Source: Avibacterium avium
GTDB lineage: Bacteria; Pseudomonadota; Gammaproteobacteria; Enterobacterales; Pasteurellaceae
Length of the DNA: 64,000 bases
NCBI RefSeq assembly: GCF_900454535.1
Contig: NZ_UGSP01000001.1
Span: 1,733,501 to 1,797,500 of the forward strand
Direction of reading: 5' to 3'
Shown here: positions 26,909 through 38,153 of the stretch, in pieces
Layout: every line of letters starts with the position of its first letter
Numbering within the stretch: position 1 is the first letter of the stretch
Program-made: the position numbers and the translations under genes
The notes under the pieces: generated by a model
The model's input: only the letters and a program-made list of their open reading frames with translations
Database searches by the model: none
Told to the model about the DNA's origin: nothing

Positions 26909-28453
26909 ATGACAACGCCTTTTCTCCACGTTTTTTCACAAGAAGTGGCTTATCACAGCGATCCCACTGCGGTATTTGCTACCTTGTGCCAAGATCAAAA
27001 AAATACGCTGTTACTTGAATCAGCAGAAATCAGCAGTAAAAATAGCTTAAAAAGCCTGTTATTAATTAACGCCGCATTAAAAATCAGCTGTTTAGGGCAA
27101 TGCGTTACCTTTACTGCATTAAATGAAAACGGTGCGGCATTGTTGCCTTTGGTGCAAGAAAAATTGCAGCCGATTGCTCTGCGCCTTTCCCACCAAGATA
27201 ATCAAATGATCGCAGAATTTGCGCCGCTTAACCCAAATTTAGATGAAGATAGCAAATTACAAGCGCCGACAATTTTTGACGGTTTACGTTGTTTAACGGA
27301 TCTTTACAAAACAAGTGAAACGCCGATTTTTCTTGGCGGATTATTTGCCTATGATTTAGTGGCGAATTTTATCCCGATGGAAAATATTGTGCTGCATAAT
27401 GATGGCTTAAGCTGTCCGGATTATGTTTTCTATTTGGCAGAAAATTTATTGATTCTCGATCACCAACGCCAGCAGGCTCAGCTACAAACTTTCTGTTTTA
27501 ATCAAAATACGCTTTCCGCCACGGAACAAAGTGCGGTGCAAATTAGGCAAAAATTACAAAAAATTGAACCGCACTTAACGGTTCAACCAGCTTCCACGGA
27601 AGTGAGTGTAAACATTGAAGATGAGCCATTTAAAGGCATTATTCGCCGCTTAAAACACCATATCAATATTGGCGATGTGTTCCAGATCGTGCCATCGCGC
27701 CGTTTTTCTTTGGCTTGTCCGAACAGCCTTGCCACTTATCGTCAATTAAAAGTGAACAACCCAAGCCCTTATATGTTTTATATGCAGGACGAAGATTTCA
27801 CCTTATTTGGCGCTTCCCCTGAAAGTGCGTTGAAATATAGCCAAGATTCGCGCCAATTAGAAATCTATCCGATTGCCGGCTCTCGCCCACGCGGCTTTGA
27901 TGCCCAAGGTAATATCGATCCTGAATTAGACGCACGTTTAGAACTGGAATTACGGTTAGATAAAAAAGAGCTAGCGGAACATTTAATGCTGGTGGATTTA
28001 GCCCGTAATGATGTGGCTCGAGTTTGCCAAAGTGGCACGCGCCAAGTGAAAGATTTAATGCAGGTGGATCGCTATTCGCACATTATGCACTTGGTATCGC
28101 GCGTGGTGGGCAAACTTCGCCCTGAACTCGATGCCCTACACGCCTATCAAGCCTGTATGAATATGGGTACGCTCACGGGTGCGCCAAAAATCAAAGCGAT
28201 GCAATTAATCTATCAAGTGGAGCAACAAAAACGCCATAGCTACGGCGGTGCGGTGGGCTATCTTTCATCTGACGGCAATTTTGATACCTGTATTGTGATC
28301 CGCTCTGCCTTTGTGCAAAACGACATTGCTTATATCCAAGCAGGCTGCGGTGAAGTGCTGGATTCTGATCCACAAATGGAAGCAGACGAAACGCGCCACA
28401 AAGCTCGTGCTGTGATTAATGCGATTATGCAAACTAACCAGCTTGCTCAATAA
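26909..28453 (+). CDS. trpE: Anthranilate synthase component I
   Basis: 514 residues. Makes anthranilate from chorismate using ammonia from TrpG. The N-terminal domain keeps the feedback site LLES (35-38) where tryptophan binds. The chorismate-binding C-terminal domain (about 235-505) has FQIVPSRRFSL, IYPIAGSRPRG, the long DLARNDVARVCQ, and TLTGAPKIKAM, all conserved in active TrpE. First gene of an unbroken trp operon; AAGGAA lies before the ATG. Ten bases separate it from trpG. Confidence 0.97.
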   Translation: MTTPFLHVFSQEVAYHSDPTAVFATLCQDQKNTLLLESAEISSKNSLKSLLLINAALKISCLGQCVTFTALNENGAALLPLVQEKLQPIALRLSHQDNQMIAEFAPLNPNLDEDSKLQAPTIFDGLRCLTDLYKTSETPIFLGGLFAYDLVANFIPMENIVLHNDGLSCPDYVFYLAENLLILDHQRQQAQLQTFCFNQNTLSATEQSAVQIRQKLQKIEPHLTVQPASTEVSVNIEDEPFKGIIRRLKHHINIGDVFQIVPSRRFSLACPNSLATYRQLKVNNPSPYMFYMQDEDFTLFGASPESALKYSQDSRQLEIYPIAGSRPRGFDAQGNIDPELDARLELELRLDKKELAEHLMLVDLARNDVARVCQSGTRQVKDLMQVDRYSHIMHLVSRVVGKLRPELDALHAYQACMNMGTLTGAPKIKAMQLIYQVEQQKRHSYGGAVGYLSSDGNFDTCIVIRSAFVQNDIAYIQAGCGEVLDSDPQMEADETRHKARAVINAIMQTNQLAQ

Positions 28454-28462
28454 GGACAGATT

Positions 28463-29441
<979 letters not shown>

Positions 29442-29495
29442 ATTTAAGAAAAAAGCACCGCACTTATGCTTTAATAAAAAGAAAAGGAATACCCT

Positions 29496-30500
29496 ATGCA
29501 AACAGAACAACTTCTTAACCAACTTTTTGAGAAACAACCTTTAACTCAAGCCCAAGCGGAAACCCTGTTCAATGCGGTGTTGCAAGGGGAATTGAGCAAT
29601 GAACAACTTGCCGCTGCCTTAATCGCATTAAAATTGCGTGGCGAAACGGCGGAAGAAATCAGCGGTGCGGTGAATGCGGTACTCTCTAATGCCAATAGCT
29701 TCCCAACACCTGATTATGTCTTTGCGGATATTGTTGGCACAGGCGGCGATGGGGCAAACACCATTAATATTTCCACCGCTTCCGCCATTGTTGGCGCAGC
29801 TTGTGGTTTAAAAGTAGCGAAACACGGCAACCGTAGCGTATCAAGCAAAACAGGCGCAAGCGATGTACTAAGTGCCTTAGGGGTAAATATCAATATCAGC
29901 GCCGAACAAGCACGCCAAGCCCTTGATGAAATTGGCATTTGCTTTTTATTCGCGCAACAATATCACCCTGGCTTTAAACACGCCGTGCCAGTTCGCCAAG
30001 CGCTAAAAACACGCACCATTTTCAATATTTTAGGCCCATTGTGTAACCCCGCTCGCCCAAAACATCAATTATTAGGCGTGTATTCCCCCGATATCATTGC
30101 CCCTTATGCAGAAACCGCGGTGCGTTTAGGGCATAAACACAGTATTGTAGTACACGGCGCTGGCTTAGATGAAGTGGCCATTCACGGCAAAACAGAAGTA
30201 GCAGAAATTCGTGATGGTAAAATTGAACGTTATAGCCTAAGCCCTTATGATTTCGGCTTTGAGCCACAACCATTAGAAAGCCTGCGTGGCGGCGAACCTG
30301 AAGAAAATGCAAAAATTTTGACCGCACTTTTACAAGGCAAAGGTAAGGCAGAACACGCCCAAGCCGTAGCAATGAATACGGCGCTATTAATGAAATTATT
30401 CGGCTATGAAGATCTCAAACATAACGCCGAAAAAGTGCTTGATGTGCTTGCCACGGGCAAAGCCTTTGAAACCTTAGTCGCATTGCGTGCGGTAGAATAA
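29496..30500 (+). CDS. trpD: Anthranilate phosphoribosyltransferase
   Basis: 334 residues. Joins anthranilate with PRPP. Motifs: [53 protein letters not shown] (about 77-127), containing the PRPP-binding GTGGD and KHGNRS, then [13 protein letters not shown]. Length is normal for stand-alone TrpD (about 330-345). An uptake sequence complement lies in the gene near 30320. There are 54 bases between the upstream gene and this one, with an uptake sequence and a good Shine-Dalgarno (AAGGAAT). Confidence 0.96.
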   Translation: MQTEQLLNQLFEKQPLTQAQAETLFNAVLQGELSNEQLAAALIALKLRGETAEEISGAVNAVLSNANSFPTPDYVFADIVGTGGDGANTINISTASAIVGAACGLKVAKHGNRSVSSKTGASDVLSALGVNINISAEQARQALDEIGICFLFAQQYHPGFKHAVPVRQALKTRTIFNILGPLCNPARPKHQLLGVYSPDIIAPYAETAVRLGHKHSIVVHGAGLDEVAIHGKTEVAEIRDGKIERYSLSPYDFGFEPQPLESLRGGEPEENAKILTALLQGKGKAEHAQAVAMNTALLMKLFGYEDLKHNAEKVLDVLATGKAFETLVALRAVE

Positions 30501-30515
30501 AAAAGAGAAAAAACA

Positions 30516-31925
30516 ATGAATATCAACAACCAAACACCGACGATTTTACAAAAAATCGTGCAAGATAAAATGCAATGGGTGGCGGAGAAATCCCAAGCCT
30601 TCCCATTGCAGGATTTTGAAAAAAACCTTGAAAAATCCGACCACTCTTTTTATCAAGCGTTGGCACAAGGCACGCATCAACGCCCTGCTTATATTTTAGA
30701 ATGTAAAAAAGCTTCGCCATCTAAAGGCTTAATCCGCGCGGAATTTAATCTTGATGAAATCGCTCAAGTGTATAAACATTATGCAGCAGCCATTTCCGTG
30801 CTGACGGACGAAAAATATTTCCAAGGGGATTTTGCCTACATTGCGCAAGTGCGCGATCAAGTCAGCCAGCCTGTGCTGTGCAAAGATTTTATGATAAGCC
30901 CTTATCAGGTGTATCTGGCGCGTTATCACCAAGCGGACGCCATTTTGCTAATGCTTTCCGTGTTGGACGATGACACCTATGTACAACTGGCAGATTTAGC
31001 CCACGAATTAGGAATGGGTGTACTAACGGAAACCTCCAATCAGCAAGAATTAGAACGTGCCATTGCTTTGGGGGCGAAAGTGATTGGCATTAATAACCGT
31101 GATTTACACGATCTTTCGGTGGATCTTGGCCGCACGCCACCACTTGCGAGTCAAATTCCTGCAGATCGCATTGTGATTAGTGAATCAGGCATTTATTCTC
31201 ATCAACAAGTTCAGCAATTAAAACCTTATGTAAACGGCTTTTTGATCGGCAGCAGCCTGATGGGCAACGATGATTTGAATAACGCGGTAAGAACGGTGAT
31301 TTTTGGCGAAAATAAAGTGTGTGGTTTGACTCGTCCGCAAGATGTGCAAGCGGTGTACAACCAAGGCGCGTTATATGGCGGATTGATTTTTGCGGAAAGC
31401 TCTAAACGCAAACTTTCGTTACGCCAAGCGCAAGAACTTGTGACGCAAGCACCGTTGCGTTTTGTTGGCGTATTTCAAAATCAAGAGATTGATTTTATTG
31501 TAAAAATCGCCTCGCAATTAAATCTCTTTGCGGTACAGTTACACGGTAGTGAAAATGCGGAATTTATCGCGCAACTTCGCTCACTGCTACCTGCCCAATG
31601 CCAAATTTGGCAAGCTGTTTCTGTGCCATTAGAAAAACAAAGTGCGGTGCAAATTGAGCCTATTTCTCAGGTTGATCGCTATGTGTTAGACAGCCAGCTC
31701 GCGCATCAACAAGGCGGCACGGGGCAAGCCTTTGATTGGTCGCTCATTCCTGCTGAAATCAAAGATAATGCAATGCTCGCTGGTGGTATTAATCAGGAAA
31801 ATTTAGCCCTTGCCCTATCACAACATTGCTTAGGGTTAGATATTAATTCTGGGGCAGAAAGCAGCGCAGGCGTGAAAGATGCCACTAAATTGGCGCAATT
31901 ATTTAAACAAATTTTAGATTATTAA
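30516..31925 (+). CDS. trpC: Bifunctional indole-3-glycerol phosphate synthase / PRA isomerase
   Basis: 469 residues combining two TIM barrels: IGPS (TrpC, about 1-258), with [41 protein letters not shown] and ISESGI; and PRAI (TrpF, about 262-469), with [28 protein letters not shown] and LAGGIN. The fusion is the same as in E. coli and H. influenzae. Key lysines and glutamates of IGPS are present (K in [11 protein letters not shown] in ISESGI). Confidence 0.96.
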   Translation: MNINNQTPTILQKIVQDKMQWVAEKSQAFPLQDFEKNLEKSDHSFYQALAQGTHQRPAYILECKKASPSKGLIRAEFNLDEIAQVYKHYAAAISVLTDEKYFQGDFAYIAQVRDQVSQPVLCKDFMISPYQVYLARYHQADAILLMLSVLDDDTYVQLADLAHELGMGVLTETSNQQELERAIALGAKVIGINNRDLHDLSVDLGRTPPLASQIPADRIVISESGIYSHQQVQQLKPYVNGFLIGSSLMGNDDLNNAVRTVIFGENKVCGLTRPQDVQAVYNQGALYGGLIFAESSKRKLSLRQAQELVTQAPLRFVGVFQNQEIDFIVKIASQLNLFAVQLHGSENAEFIAQLRSLLPAQCQIWQAVSVPLEKQSAVQIEPISQVDRYVLDSQLAHQQGGTGQAFDWSLIPAEIKDNAMLAGGINQENLALALSQHCLGLDINSGAESSAGVKDATKLAQLFKQILDY

Positions 31926-31946
31926 GTAAAAGGAACGATAACGATT

Positions 31947-33143
31947 ATGTCAGAAACCCAACTTAATCCTTATTTCGGCGAATTTGGCGGAATGTATGTG
32001 CCAGAAATTTTAGTCCCAGTGCTAAAACAGTTGGAACAAGCTTTTGTGGAAGCACAAGCCGATCCCGAATTTCAGGCAGAATTTCAAGATTTACTGAAAA
32101 ACTACGCAGGTCGCCCTACGGCATTGACGCTGTGCCGCAATCTTACCAAAGGCACAAAAACCAAACTTTACCTAAAACGGGAAGATTTATTGCACGGCGG
32201 TGCGCACAAAACCAACCAAGTTTTAGGGCAAATTTTGCTCGCCAAACGAATGGGCAAAACGCGCATTATCGCCGAAACAGGGGCTGGTCAGCACGGTGTT
32301 GCCACTGCCCTTGCCTGTGCAATGTTGGATATGCCTTGCCGTATTTATATGGGCGCGAAAGATGTGGAACGCCAATCGCCGAACGTCTTCCGTATGCGTT
32401 TAATGGGCGCGGAAGTCGTGCCAGTGGAAAAAGGATCTTGCTCGCTCAAAGATGCTTGTTGTGAAGCAATGCGTGATTGGTCAGCCAACTATGACACCAC
32501 CCATTATTTACTTGGCACGGCAGCAGGGCCTCACCCTTTCCCAACTATCGTGCGTGAGTTCCAAAAGATGATCGGGGAAGAAACCAAACGTCAAATTTTG
32601 GAAAAAGAGGGGCGTTTGCCTGATGTGATTATCGCGGCGGTGGGCGGTGGCTCTAATGCTATTGGAATGTTTGCAGATTTTATTGATGAGGCGAATGTGC
32701 GTTTAATCGGCATCGAGCCTGCGGGCAAAGGCATCGCTACAGGGCAACACGGCGCGCCGCTGCGCCACGGTAAAGTGGGGATTTATTTCGGAATGAAATC
32801 ACCAATTATGCAAACAGAAGATGGGCAAATTGAAGAATCCTACAGCATTTCTGCGGGCTTAGATTTTCCTTCCGTAGGGCCACAACACGCTCACTTGCAC
32901 GCTATCGGACGTGCGGAATATGAAAGCATTACCGATGATGAAGCCCTTGACGCATTCCAAGCACTGGCAAAACACGAGGGCATTATCCCCGCGCTAGAAA
33001 GCTCGCACGCTTTGGCTTATGCGTTAAAATTAATCCAACAAAATCCAGACAAAGAACAATTAATCGTCGTGAATTTATCCGGCCGTGGCGATAAAGATAT
33101 TTTCACCGTGGACAAAATCTTGACTGAAAAGGGGAAAATCTAA
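31947..33143 (+). CDS. trpB: Tryptophan synthase beta chain
   Basis: 398 residues, PLP enzyme that condenses indole with serine. The PLP lysine is K88 in HGGAHKTNQ; the phosphate-binding loop is [10 protein letters not shown]; the indole-tunnel region [12 protein letters not shown] is intact, as is the C-terminal LSGRGDKDI. Its stop overlaps the trpA start by one base (TAATG), the usual coupling for equimolar alpha and beta chains. Confidence 0.97.
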   Translation: MSETQLNPYFGEFGGMYVPEILVPVLKQLEQAFVEAQADPEFQAEFQDLLKNYAGRPTALTLCRNLTKGTKTKLYLKREDLLHGGAHKTNQVLGQILLAKRMGKTRIIAETGAGQHGVATALACAMLDMPCRIYMGAKDVERQSPNVFRMRLMGAEVVPVEKGSCSLKDACCEAMRDWSANYDTTHYLLGTAAGPHPFPTIVREFQKMIGEETKRQILEKEGRLPDVIIAAVGGGSNAIGMFADFIDEANVRLIGIEPAGKGIATGQHGAPLRHGKVGIYFGMKSPIMQTEDGQIEESYSISAGLDFPSVGPQHAHLHAIGRAEYESITDDEALDAFQALAKHEGIIPALESSHALAYALKLIQQNPDKEQLIVVNLSGRGDKDIFTVDKILTEKGKI

Positions 33144-33949
33144 TGAGCCGTTTTGAAACCTTATTCACCCAACTGAATGCTAAAAACCAAGGCGTATTTG
33201 TGCCGTTCGTAACCCTATGCGATCCTGATTTAAACCGTTCTTTCGAGATTATTTGTACCCTTATGGATAACGGTGCAGACGCGTTGGAACTCGGCTTTCC
33301 TTTTTCTGATCCCTTATTAGACGGGCCTGTGATCCAAGCAGCCAACAACCGCGCTTTGCAAGCAGGTTGCAGCACGGCGGAAAGTTTTGAATTGCTGGCA
33401 AAAGTGCGGTCGAAATATCCTGAAATTCCAATCAGTTTATTATTATGCGCTAATTTAATTTATGCGCAGGGGCTAGATCATTTCTATCAACGCTGTGCCG
33501 AAGTGGGCGTAGATGCCGTGCTTGTAGCGGATATTCCTTTGCTTGCGGCTAAACCTTATATTCAAGCGGCGAAAAAACACGGCGTGCAACCTGTGTTTAT
33601 CTGCCCACCCAATGCAGATGAAGCCACCATCAAAGGCGTGGCACAACACAGCGAAGGCTACACCTATTTAGCTTCTCGCGCAGGCGTAACCAGTGCCGAA
33701 AACCAAAGCCACGCAGCGAATTTAGATACACTAGTAGAACAGCTTAAAGCCCACCAAGCGCCGCCAATCCTACAAGGTTTCGGCATCGCCCAACCCCAAC
33801 AGGTGAAAGAAGCCTTACAACTTGGCGCAGCTGGCGCGATTTCTGGCTCTGCCACAGTTAAAATCATCGAACGCAATTTAGACAACCACGCAAAATGCTT
33901 AAGCGAACTGGCTCAGTTCGTGAAAGCGATGAAAGGTGCAACGTTGTAA
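33143..33949 (+). CDS. trpA: Tryptophan synthase alpha chain
   Basis: 268 residues. Cleaves indole-3-glycerol phosphate to indole, which tunnels to TrpB. Catalytic Glu49 and Asp60 are in place ([15 protein letters not shown]), and the flexible loop 6 appears as [22 protein letters not shown] and [13 protein letters not shown] bind the phosphate. Last gene of the trp operon; a strong hairpin follows. Confidence 0.97.
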   Translation: MSRFETLFTQLNAKNQGVFVPFVTLCDPDLNRSFEIICTLMDNGADALELGFPFSDPLLDGPVIQAANNRALQAGCSTAESFELLAKVRSKYPEIPISLLLCANLIYAQGLDHFYQRCAEVGVDAVLVADIPLLAAKPYIQAAKKHGVQPVFICPPNADEATIKGVAQHSEGYTYLASRAGVTSAENQSHAANLDTLVEQLKAHQAPPILQGFGIAQPQQVKEALQLGAAGAISGSATVKIIERNLDNHAKCLSELAQFVKAMKGATL

Positions 33950-33969
33950 AGCTGCGTCAATGCTAAAAT

Positions 33970-34012
33970 AAAAGAGCGGTGGAAAATTCAACATTTTTCA
34001 CCGCTCTTTTGC
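33970..34012 (+). terminator. trp operon terminator using an AAGAGCGGT variant repeat
   Basis: AAAGAGCGGTG / CACCGCTCTTT with a T4 tail. The arms are the uptake sequence AAGTGCGGT with one base changed; the same variant builds hairpins at 34723-34760 and 45567-45609. Confidence 0.85.
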
Positions 34013-34032
34013 ATTTAATTTTCCCAAGAGAA

Positions 34033-34380
34033 TTAAAAATCCAATTGCTCAAGATGAAGATTTAACGCATCAGCAATTTTTTGCTTAGTGCTTTTGCGTA
34101 GGCGAGTGGCATTTTCATACTGGCAATAAGCGGATTGCGATACCCCAAGGCGAGCTGCGACCTCTGCTTGCGTAAGGTTCAAATATTCTCGCCACGCCCG
34201 CACGGCAGAAATATCCTGTTTAAGTGCAAGGGCTGCAACCTCATAAGGGACACCGGTATCAAGGGGATTTTTCAAACCCGCTTTGCTTTTTAACCACTCT
34301 AAGGTTGCAAGCGGCACAACAGCAAAAGCGGGGTTGCCTTGCTCATCGTTAATATATTGGATATTAGTAAGTGCGTTCAT
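34033..34380 (-). CDS. XRE-family antitoxin (HigA-like) of the third toxin-antitoxin pair
   Basis: 115 residues. The N-terminal third (YINDEQGNPAFAVVPLATLEWLKSKAG) resembles the toxin-binding part of type II antitoxins. The C-terminal part (about 55-110) is a helix-turn-helix: DISAVRAWREYLNLTQAEVAARLGVSQSAYCQYENATRL, followed by RKSTKQKIADALNLHLEQLDF. Start ATG 34380 overlaps the toxin gene by 17 bases, the toxin being upstream. It probably binds the inverted repeat at 34645-34666. Confidence 0.87.
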   Translation of the reverse strand: MNALTNIQYINDEQGNPAFAVVPLATLEWLKSKAGLKNPLDTGVPYEVAALALKQDISAVRAWREYLNLTQAEVAARLGVSQSAYCQYENATRLRKSTKQKIADALNLHLEQLDF

Positions 34381-34615
34381 CGCGTTTTTTCACCTCTTCA
34401 ATGGAGACCACGCTTAATGCGTCGCCAATCAACTGGAAAAATACCCGATAACGCCCCACACGGAAGCGATAAGGGTATTTATGATTAATTAAGGATTTCA
34501 CATTAGCACACAAAGGAAATTGCTTTAATTCTTCGCATTTATCAATAATAACAGAACGCTCGGGAATGCGACGCAGTTGTTTTAAAGCCTTAGGCTGGAT
34601 AATTAAAGTTTTCAT
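34364..34615 (-). CDS. RelE-family toxin of the third toxin-antitoxin pair
   Basis: 83 residues, MKTLIIQPKALKQLRRIPERSVIIDKCEEL, then CANVKSLINHKYPYRFRVGRYRVFFQLIGDALSVVSIEEVKKRDERTY. The pattern L-x-x-(Y/H)-x-Y-R-x-R-V-G-x-Y-R-V and the terminal I-x-x-V-x-K-R-x-E-x-x-Y are RelE hallmarks, suggesting ribosome-dependent mRNA cleavage. I chose ATG 34615; the longer frame to 34753 runs through the promoter and operator and through the hairpin at 34723-34760. Confidence 0.9.
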   Translation of the reverse strand: MKTLIIQPKALKQLRRIPERSVIIDKCEELKQFPLCANVKSLINHKYPYRFRVGRYRVFFQLIGDALSVVSIEEVKKRDERTY

Positions 34616-34643
34616 TTTGGCGCAACATTTGTGATTTAGACTT

Positions 34644-34672
34644 ATCTTATAAGTTATTTTATAAGAAATCAA
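34644..34672 (-). promoter_or_regulatory. Autoregulated promoter of the third toxin-antitoxin pair
   Basis: Minus strand TTGATT (plus 34667-34672), 17-base spacer, TAAGAT (34644-34649). A perfect inverted repeat, TCTTATAA-N6-TTATAAGA (34645-34666), covers the spacer and the -10: the expected operator for the antitoxin. Confidence 0.75.
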
Positions 34673-34722
34673 GAAAGGTTTATAGCTATTTACTACAAGG
34701 CAACTTTTATTTAGCCCCCCCA

Positions 34723-34760
34723 AAAGAGCGGTGAAAAATTTCAACATTTTCACCGCTCTT
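34723..34760 (-). terminator. Hairpin of AAGAGCGGT variant repeats upstream of can
   Basis: AAGAGCGGTG (34723-34732) and CACCGCTCTT (34751-34760). No gene ends here on the plus strand; it may insulate the toxin-antitoxin and can promoters from each other. Confidence 0.6.
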
Positions 34761-34802
34761 GTTTTATCAGCTCATACCTGTTGTTTATTCCTCACTGATT
34801 AA

Positions 34803-34831
34803 TTTACCCTTTCTTGATAATTCGCTATACT
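34803..34831 (+). promoter_or_regulatory. Promoter of can
   Basis: TTTACC (34803-34808), 17-base spacer, TATACT (34826-34831), with a start near 34838 and a short leader. Confidence 0.5.
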
Positions 34832-34859
34832 GTGTTCCCGTTAATTTTGGAGTATTTCA

Positions 34860-35558
34860 ATGAAAAAGATTGAGCAACTTTTCGCCAATAATTACAGTTG
34901 GGCAACACGGATGAAAGAGGAAAACTCTGACTACTTTCGTGAACTGGCGGATCATCAAAAACCGAGTTACCTATGGATTGGCTGCTCTGATAGCCGTGTA
35001 CCGGCAGAAAAACTCACTAACCTAGGGCCGGGTGAACTTTTCGTGCATCGCAACGTAGGCAATCAGGTTATTCATACCGATCTCAATTGTCTTTCTGTGG
35101 TGCAATATGCGGTGGACGTGCTGGATATTGAACATATTATTATTTGCGGACACACTAATTGTGGCGGGATCAAAGCAGCGATGTCGGAACAAGATTTAGG
35201 CTTGATTAATAATTGGCTGCTACATATTCGTGATATTTGGTTTAAGCACAGTCATTTGCTTGGCAAACTCCCGCCAGAACAACGTGCCGATATGCTGACC
35301 AAGTTAAATGTGGCAGAACAGGTTTATAATCTTGGGCGTTCTTCTATCGTACAAGCAGCTTGGAAACGTGGCAAAAAATTGTCTTTGCACGGCTGGGTTT
35401 ATGATGTGAATGACGGCTATTTGATTGATCAAGGGGTGATGGCAACAAGCCGTGAAACCTTGGAAATTTCTTATTTAAGTGCGATTTCTCGTCTGTTAAA
35501 ACAAAATGAAGATGAACGAGAAGAAGCGGAAAACAACGCTGAGAATACAGAAAAATAA
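34860..35558 (+). CDS. can: Beta-class carbonic anhydrase
   Basis: 232 residues; interconverts CO2 and bicarbonate for carboxylation reactions. The zinc ligands fall exactly where H. influenzae enzyme HICA has them: Cys42, Asp44, His98, Cys101, with Arg46 pairing to Asp44 ([15 protein letters not shown]). The residues of the non-catalytic bicarbonate site of the allosteric type II enzymes, Trp39, Arg64 and Tyr181, are also present, so bicarbonate inhibition is likely. The C-terminal tail (about 215-232) is acidic. purK follows after 66 bases. Confidence 0.96.
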   Translation: MKKIEQLFANNYSWATRMKEENSDYFRELADHQKPSYLWIGCSDSRVPAEKLTNLGPGELFVHRNVGNQVIHTDLNCLSVVQYAVDVLDIEHIIICGHTNCGGIKAAMSEQDLGLINNWLLHIRDIWFKHSHLLGKLPPEQRADMLTKLNVAEQVYNLGRSSIVQAAWKRGKKLSLHGWVYDVNDGYLIDQGVMATSRETLEISYLSAISRLLKQNEDEREEAENNAENTEK

Positions 35559-35624
35559 GCAAAAAATACACCGCACTTTGCGTGCAACATTATTCTTTTA
35601 ACCAACATCATCAAGGATTTTATA

Positions 35625-36722
35625 ATGCAAAAAAGTGCTTTATATCCCGTCATTTATGTCTTAGGTAATGGACAGCTTGGGCGAATGCTGCGTTATGCTG
35701 GCGCGCCTTTAGATATTCAGGTCGAGCCCTTGCCTTTCAATGCCCCTGTATTTGAACTGCAAAAGAACTGCCTGATTACCGCAGAAATTGAGCGTTGGGA
35801 AAGCACCCCGCTGACAGAGAAATTGGCTAATCATCCGCAGTTTATTAATCGTTCCGTTTTTGGCTTGCTTGCCGATCGCCTTTCACAAAAATCGCTTCTT
35901 GATGAACTCAATCTTCCCACTTCTCCTTGGACACTCATTCATTCTGCTTCTCAATGGCAAGATATTTGGCAACACATTGGCGAGAAAGTGGTGGTGAAAC
36001 GCCGTACTGGCGGCTATGACGGGCGTGGCCAGTGGATCATCACGCAAGAAAATCAAGATCTGATTGGCGATGAATTATTTGGGCAAGTGATCGCGGAAAA
36101 ATTTATTCCTTTTGACGGTGAAATTTCCCTCGTGGGAGCAAGATTTAAAGACGGCTCAACCCGTTTTTATCCCGTAACCCATAATTTACAACAAAACGGC
36201 ATTTTGCGTTATAGCGTAGCCGATCCTTCACTTCGGAAACAATCCCTTTTTCAACAACAAGCGGAAGCAATGTTAGCCAAAATAATGCACAAGTTGGATT
36301 ATATCGGAGTGATGGCAATGGAATGTTTTGTGGTGGGCGATAAGTTATTGATTAACGAGCTTGCGCCACGGGTTCACAATAGCGGACATTGGACGCAACT
36401 GGGCTGTTCCATTAGCCAATTTGAATTGCATTTGCGTGCCTTACTGAATTTACCAACGCCAGAATTAGTCAGCACAATGCCTGCGGTGATGATTAATTTA
36501 ATTGGCACGGCACATAATCCCCAATGGCTCAATATGCCATTTAGTCAGTTGCATTGGTATGGCAAAGAAGTGCGTGAAGGACGCAAGGTGGGGCATATTA
36601 ATCTAGCTCCCCCAAATCGCCAAGAATTAATGCGTTTATTAGATCAATTTGCGCAACAACTGCCACAAGATTATCAATCTGGTTTAACTTGGGCAAAAGA
36701 AAAATTGAAATTATCTAAATAA
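35625..36722 (+). CDS. purK: N5-carboxyaminoimidazole ribonucleotide synthase
   Basis: 365-residue ATP-grasp enzyme that carboxylates AIR with ATP and bicarbonate in purine synthesis. VLGNGQLGRMLRYAGAPLDIQ is the N-terminal nucleotide-binding start, KVVVKRRTGGYDGRGQW the ATP-grasp loop, and INELAPRVHNSGHWTQLG the metal-binding end. purE, its usual partner, is not adjacent here. The neighbour can makes bicarbonate, a PurK substrate, which may be coincidence. I saw no PurR operator upstream. Confidence 0.95.
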   Translation: MQKSALYPVIYVLGNGQLGRMLRYAGAPLDIQVEPLPFNAPVFELQKNCLITAEIERWESTPLTEKLANHPQFINRSVFGLLADRLSQKSLLDELNLPTSPWTLIHSASQWQDIWQHIGEKVVVKRRTGGYDGRGQWIITQENQDLIGDELFGQVIAEKFIPFDGEISLVGARFKDGSTRFYPVTHNLQQNGILRYSVADPSLRKQSLFQQQAEAMLAKIMHKLDYIGVMAMECFVVGDKLLINELAPRVHNSGHWTQLGCSISQFELHLRALLNLPTPELVSTMPAVMINLIGTAHNPQWLNMPFSQLHWYGKEVREGRKVGHINLAPPNRQELMRLLDQFAQQLPQDYQSGLTWAKEKLKLSK

Positions 36723-36893
36723 TTATTGTAATTTTTGAATAAATATTGGCTTTCTTAAGGAGAAAGCCTATTTAGTATCAATAAATACTTGCGAAAAGGG
36801 TTAATTCTCAAGTATAACTTGGCACAGGATTTTCTTCACAAAAAGAAAATCGCATTATTAACAACAAAACACAACATTAGAAGGATAATGACT

Positions 36894-38084
36894 ATGTTTG
36901 AACATATTAATGCTGCTCCTGCGGATCCAATTTTAGGTTTAGGTGAAGCGTTCAAAGCAGATGATCGTGCTAACAAAATCAACTTAGGGATTGGTGTATA
37001 TAAAGATGCCAAAGGCAACACACCAATTATGAAAGCGGTGAAAGCTGCCGAACAACGTTTGTTTGATGTAGAAACCACCAAAAATTATCTTTCTATTGAC
37101 GGCGTTGCCGATTTCAATGCGCGTACGCAAGGCGTGTTATTCGGTGAACATTCTGACATTGTGAAACAAGGGCGTGCCAAAACTGTACAAAGCCTTGGCG
37201 GCACAGGGGCATTACGCATTGCCGCAGAATTTATCAAACGCCAAACTAAAGCACAAAATGTGTGGATCAGCACACCAACTTGGCCAAACCACAATGCGAT
37301 TTTTAATGCGGTAGGGATCACCATTCGTGAATATCGCTATTATGATGCAGAACGCAAAGCCTTAGACTGGGATAATCTAATTGCCGATTTAAGCAACGCA
37401 GGCGAAGGCGATGTGGTGTTATTACACGGCTGCTGCCACAACCCAACGGGGATCGACCCAACCCCTGAACAATGGCAACAACTGGCTGAAATGTCTGCTA
37501 AAAATGGTTGGTTACCGCTATTCGACTTCGCTTATCAAGGACTGGCTAACGGCTTAGAAGAAGATGCCTTCGGCTTACGCACCTTTGCGGCAAATCACAA
37601 AGAGCTACTGATCGCAAGTTCTTATTCTAAAAACTTCGGTTTATATAACGAACGTGTCGGCGCATTCACTTTAGTAGCAGAAACTGCAGAAATCGCCGCA
37701 ACCGCGCTAACCCAAGTGAAATCAATCATTCGCACACTCTACTCTAACCCCGCTTCTCACGGTGCTTCCACCGTAGCCATCGTGTTGGCTGATCCTGCAT
37801 TAAGAGAAGAATGGACTGGTGAGCTTGCCGAAATGCGCAACCGCATCAAAGAAATGCGTCATAAATTCGTAGAATTATTAAGAGAATACGGCGCACAGCA
37901 AGACTTCAGCTTTATCGAACAACAAAATGGGATGTTCTCTTTCAGCGGTTTAACCCCAGAACAAGTAGATCGCTTAAAAGAAGAATTCGCCATTTATGCC
38001 GTTCGCTCAGGCCGCATCAACGTTGCCGGCATCACCGAAGATAATATCCGTTATCTCTGCGAAAGCATTGTAAAAGTGCTTTAA
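36894..38084 (+). CDS. aspC: Aromatic/aspartate aminotransferase (AspC type)
   Basis: 396 residues, the length of E. coli AspC. PLP lysine K246 in [20 protein letters not shown](I/V)DPT near 182-190; the C-terminal [11 protein letters not shown] carries the substrate-binding arginine. ATG 36894 was chosen over ATG 36888 because AGAAGG is only properly spaced from 36894 and the product then begins [16 protein letters not shown] as in AspC. It could also serve as the aromatic transaminase (TyrB-like); the two paralogues are hard to separate by eye. Confidence 0.92.
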   Translation: MFEHINAAPADPILGLGEAFKADDRANKINLGIGVYKDAKGNTPIMKAVKAAEQRLFDVETTKNYLSIDGVADFNARTQGVLFGEHSDIVKQGRAKTVQSLGGTGALRIAAEFIKRQTKAQNVWISTPTWPNHNAIFNAVGITIREYRYYDAERKALDWDNLIADLSNAGEGDVVLLHGCCHNPTGIDPTPEQWQQLAEMSAKNGWLPLFDFAYQGLANGLEEDAFGLRTFAANHKELLIASSYSKNFGLYNERVGAFTLVAETAEIAATALTQVKSIIRTLYSNPASHGASTVAIVLADPALREEWTGELAEMRNRIKEMRHKFVELLREYGAQQDFSFIEQQNGMFSFSGLTPEQVDRLKEEFAIYAVRSGRINVAGITEDNIRYLCESIVKVL

Positions 38085-38100
38085 TTAAAAATTTGAAAAA

Positions 38101-38132
38101 AATACCGCACTTGAAGTGCGGTATTATTTTAT
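38101..38132 (+). terminator. aspC terminator made from an inverted uptake-sequence pair
   Basis: AATACCGCACT / AGTGCGGTATT, three-base loop, followed by ATTTTATT. The stem contains a full uptake sequence in each arm, a common terminator design in this clade. It can also act on uvrB from the other side. Confidence 0.85.
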
Positions 38133-38153
38133 TAGCATTTTAGAAAACTATTT

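Noticed and set aside
34616..34753. N-terminal extension of the third toxin to 34753
   Set aside because: It crosses the promoter, the operator palindrome and a hairpin; ATG 34615 gives a standard RelE length.
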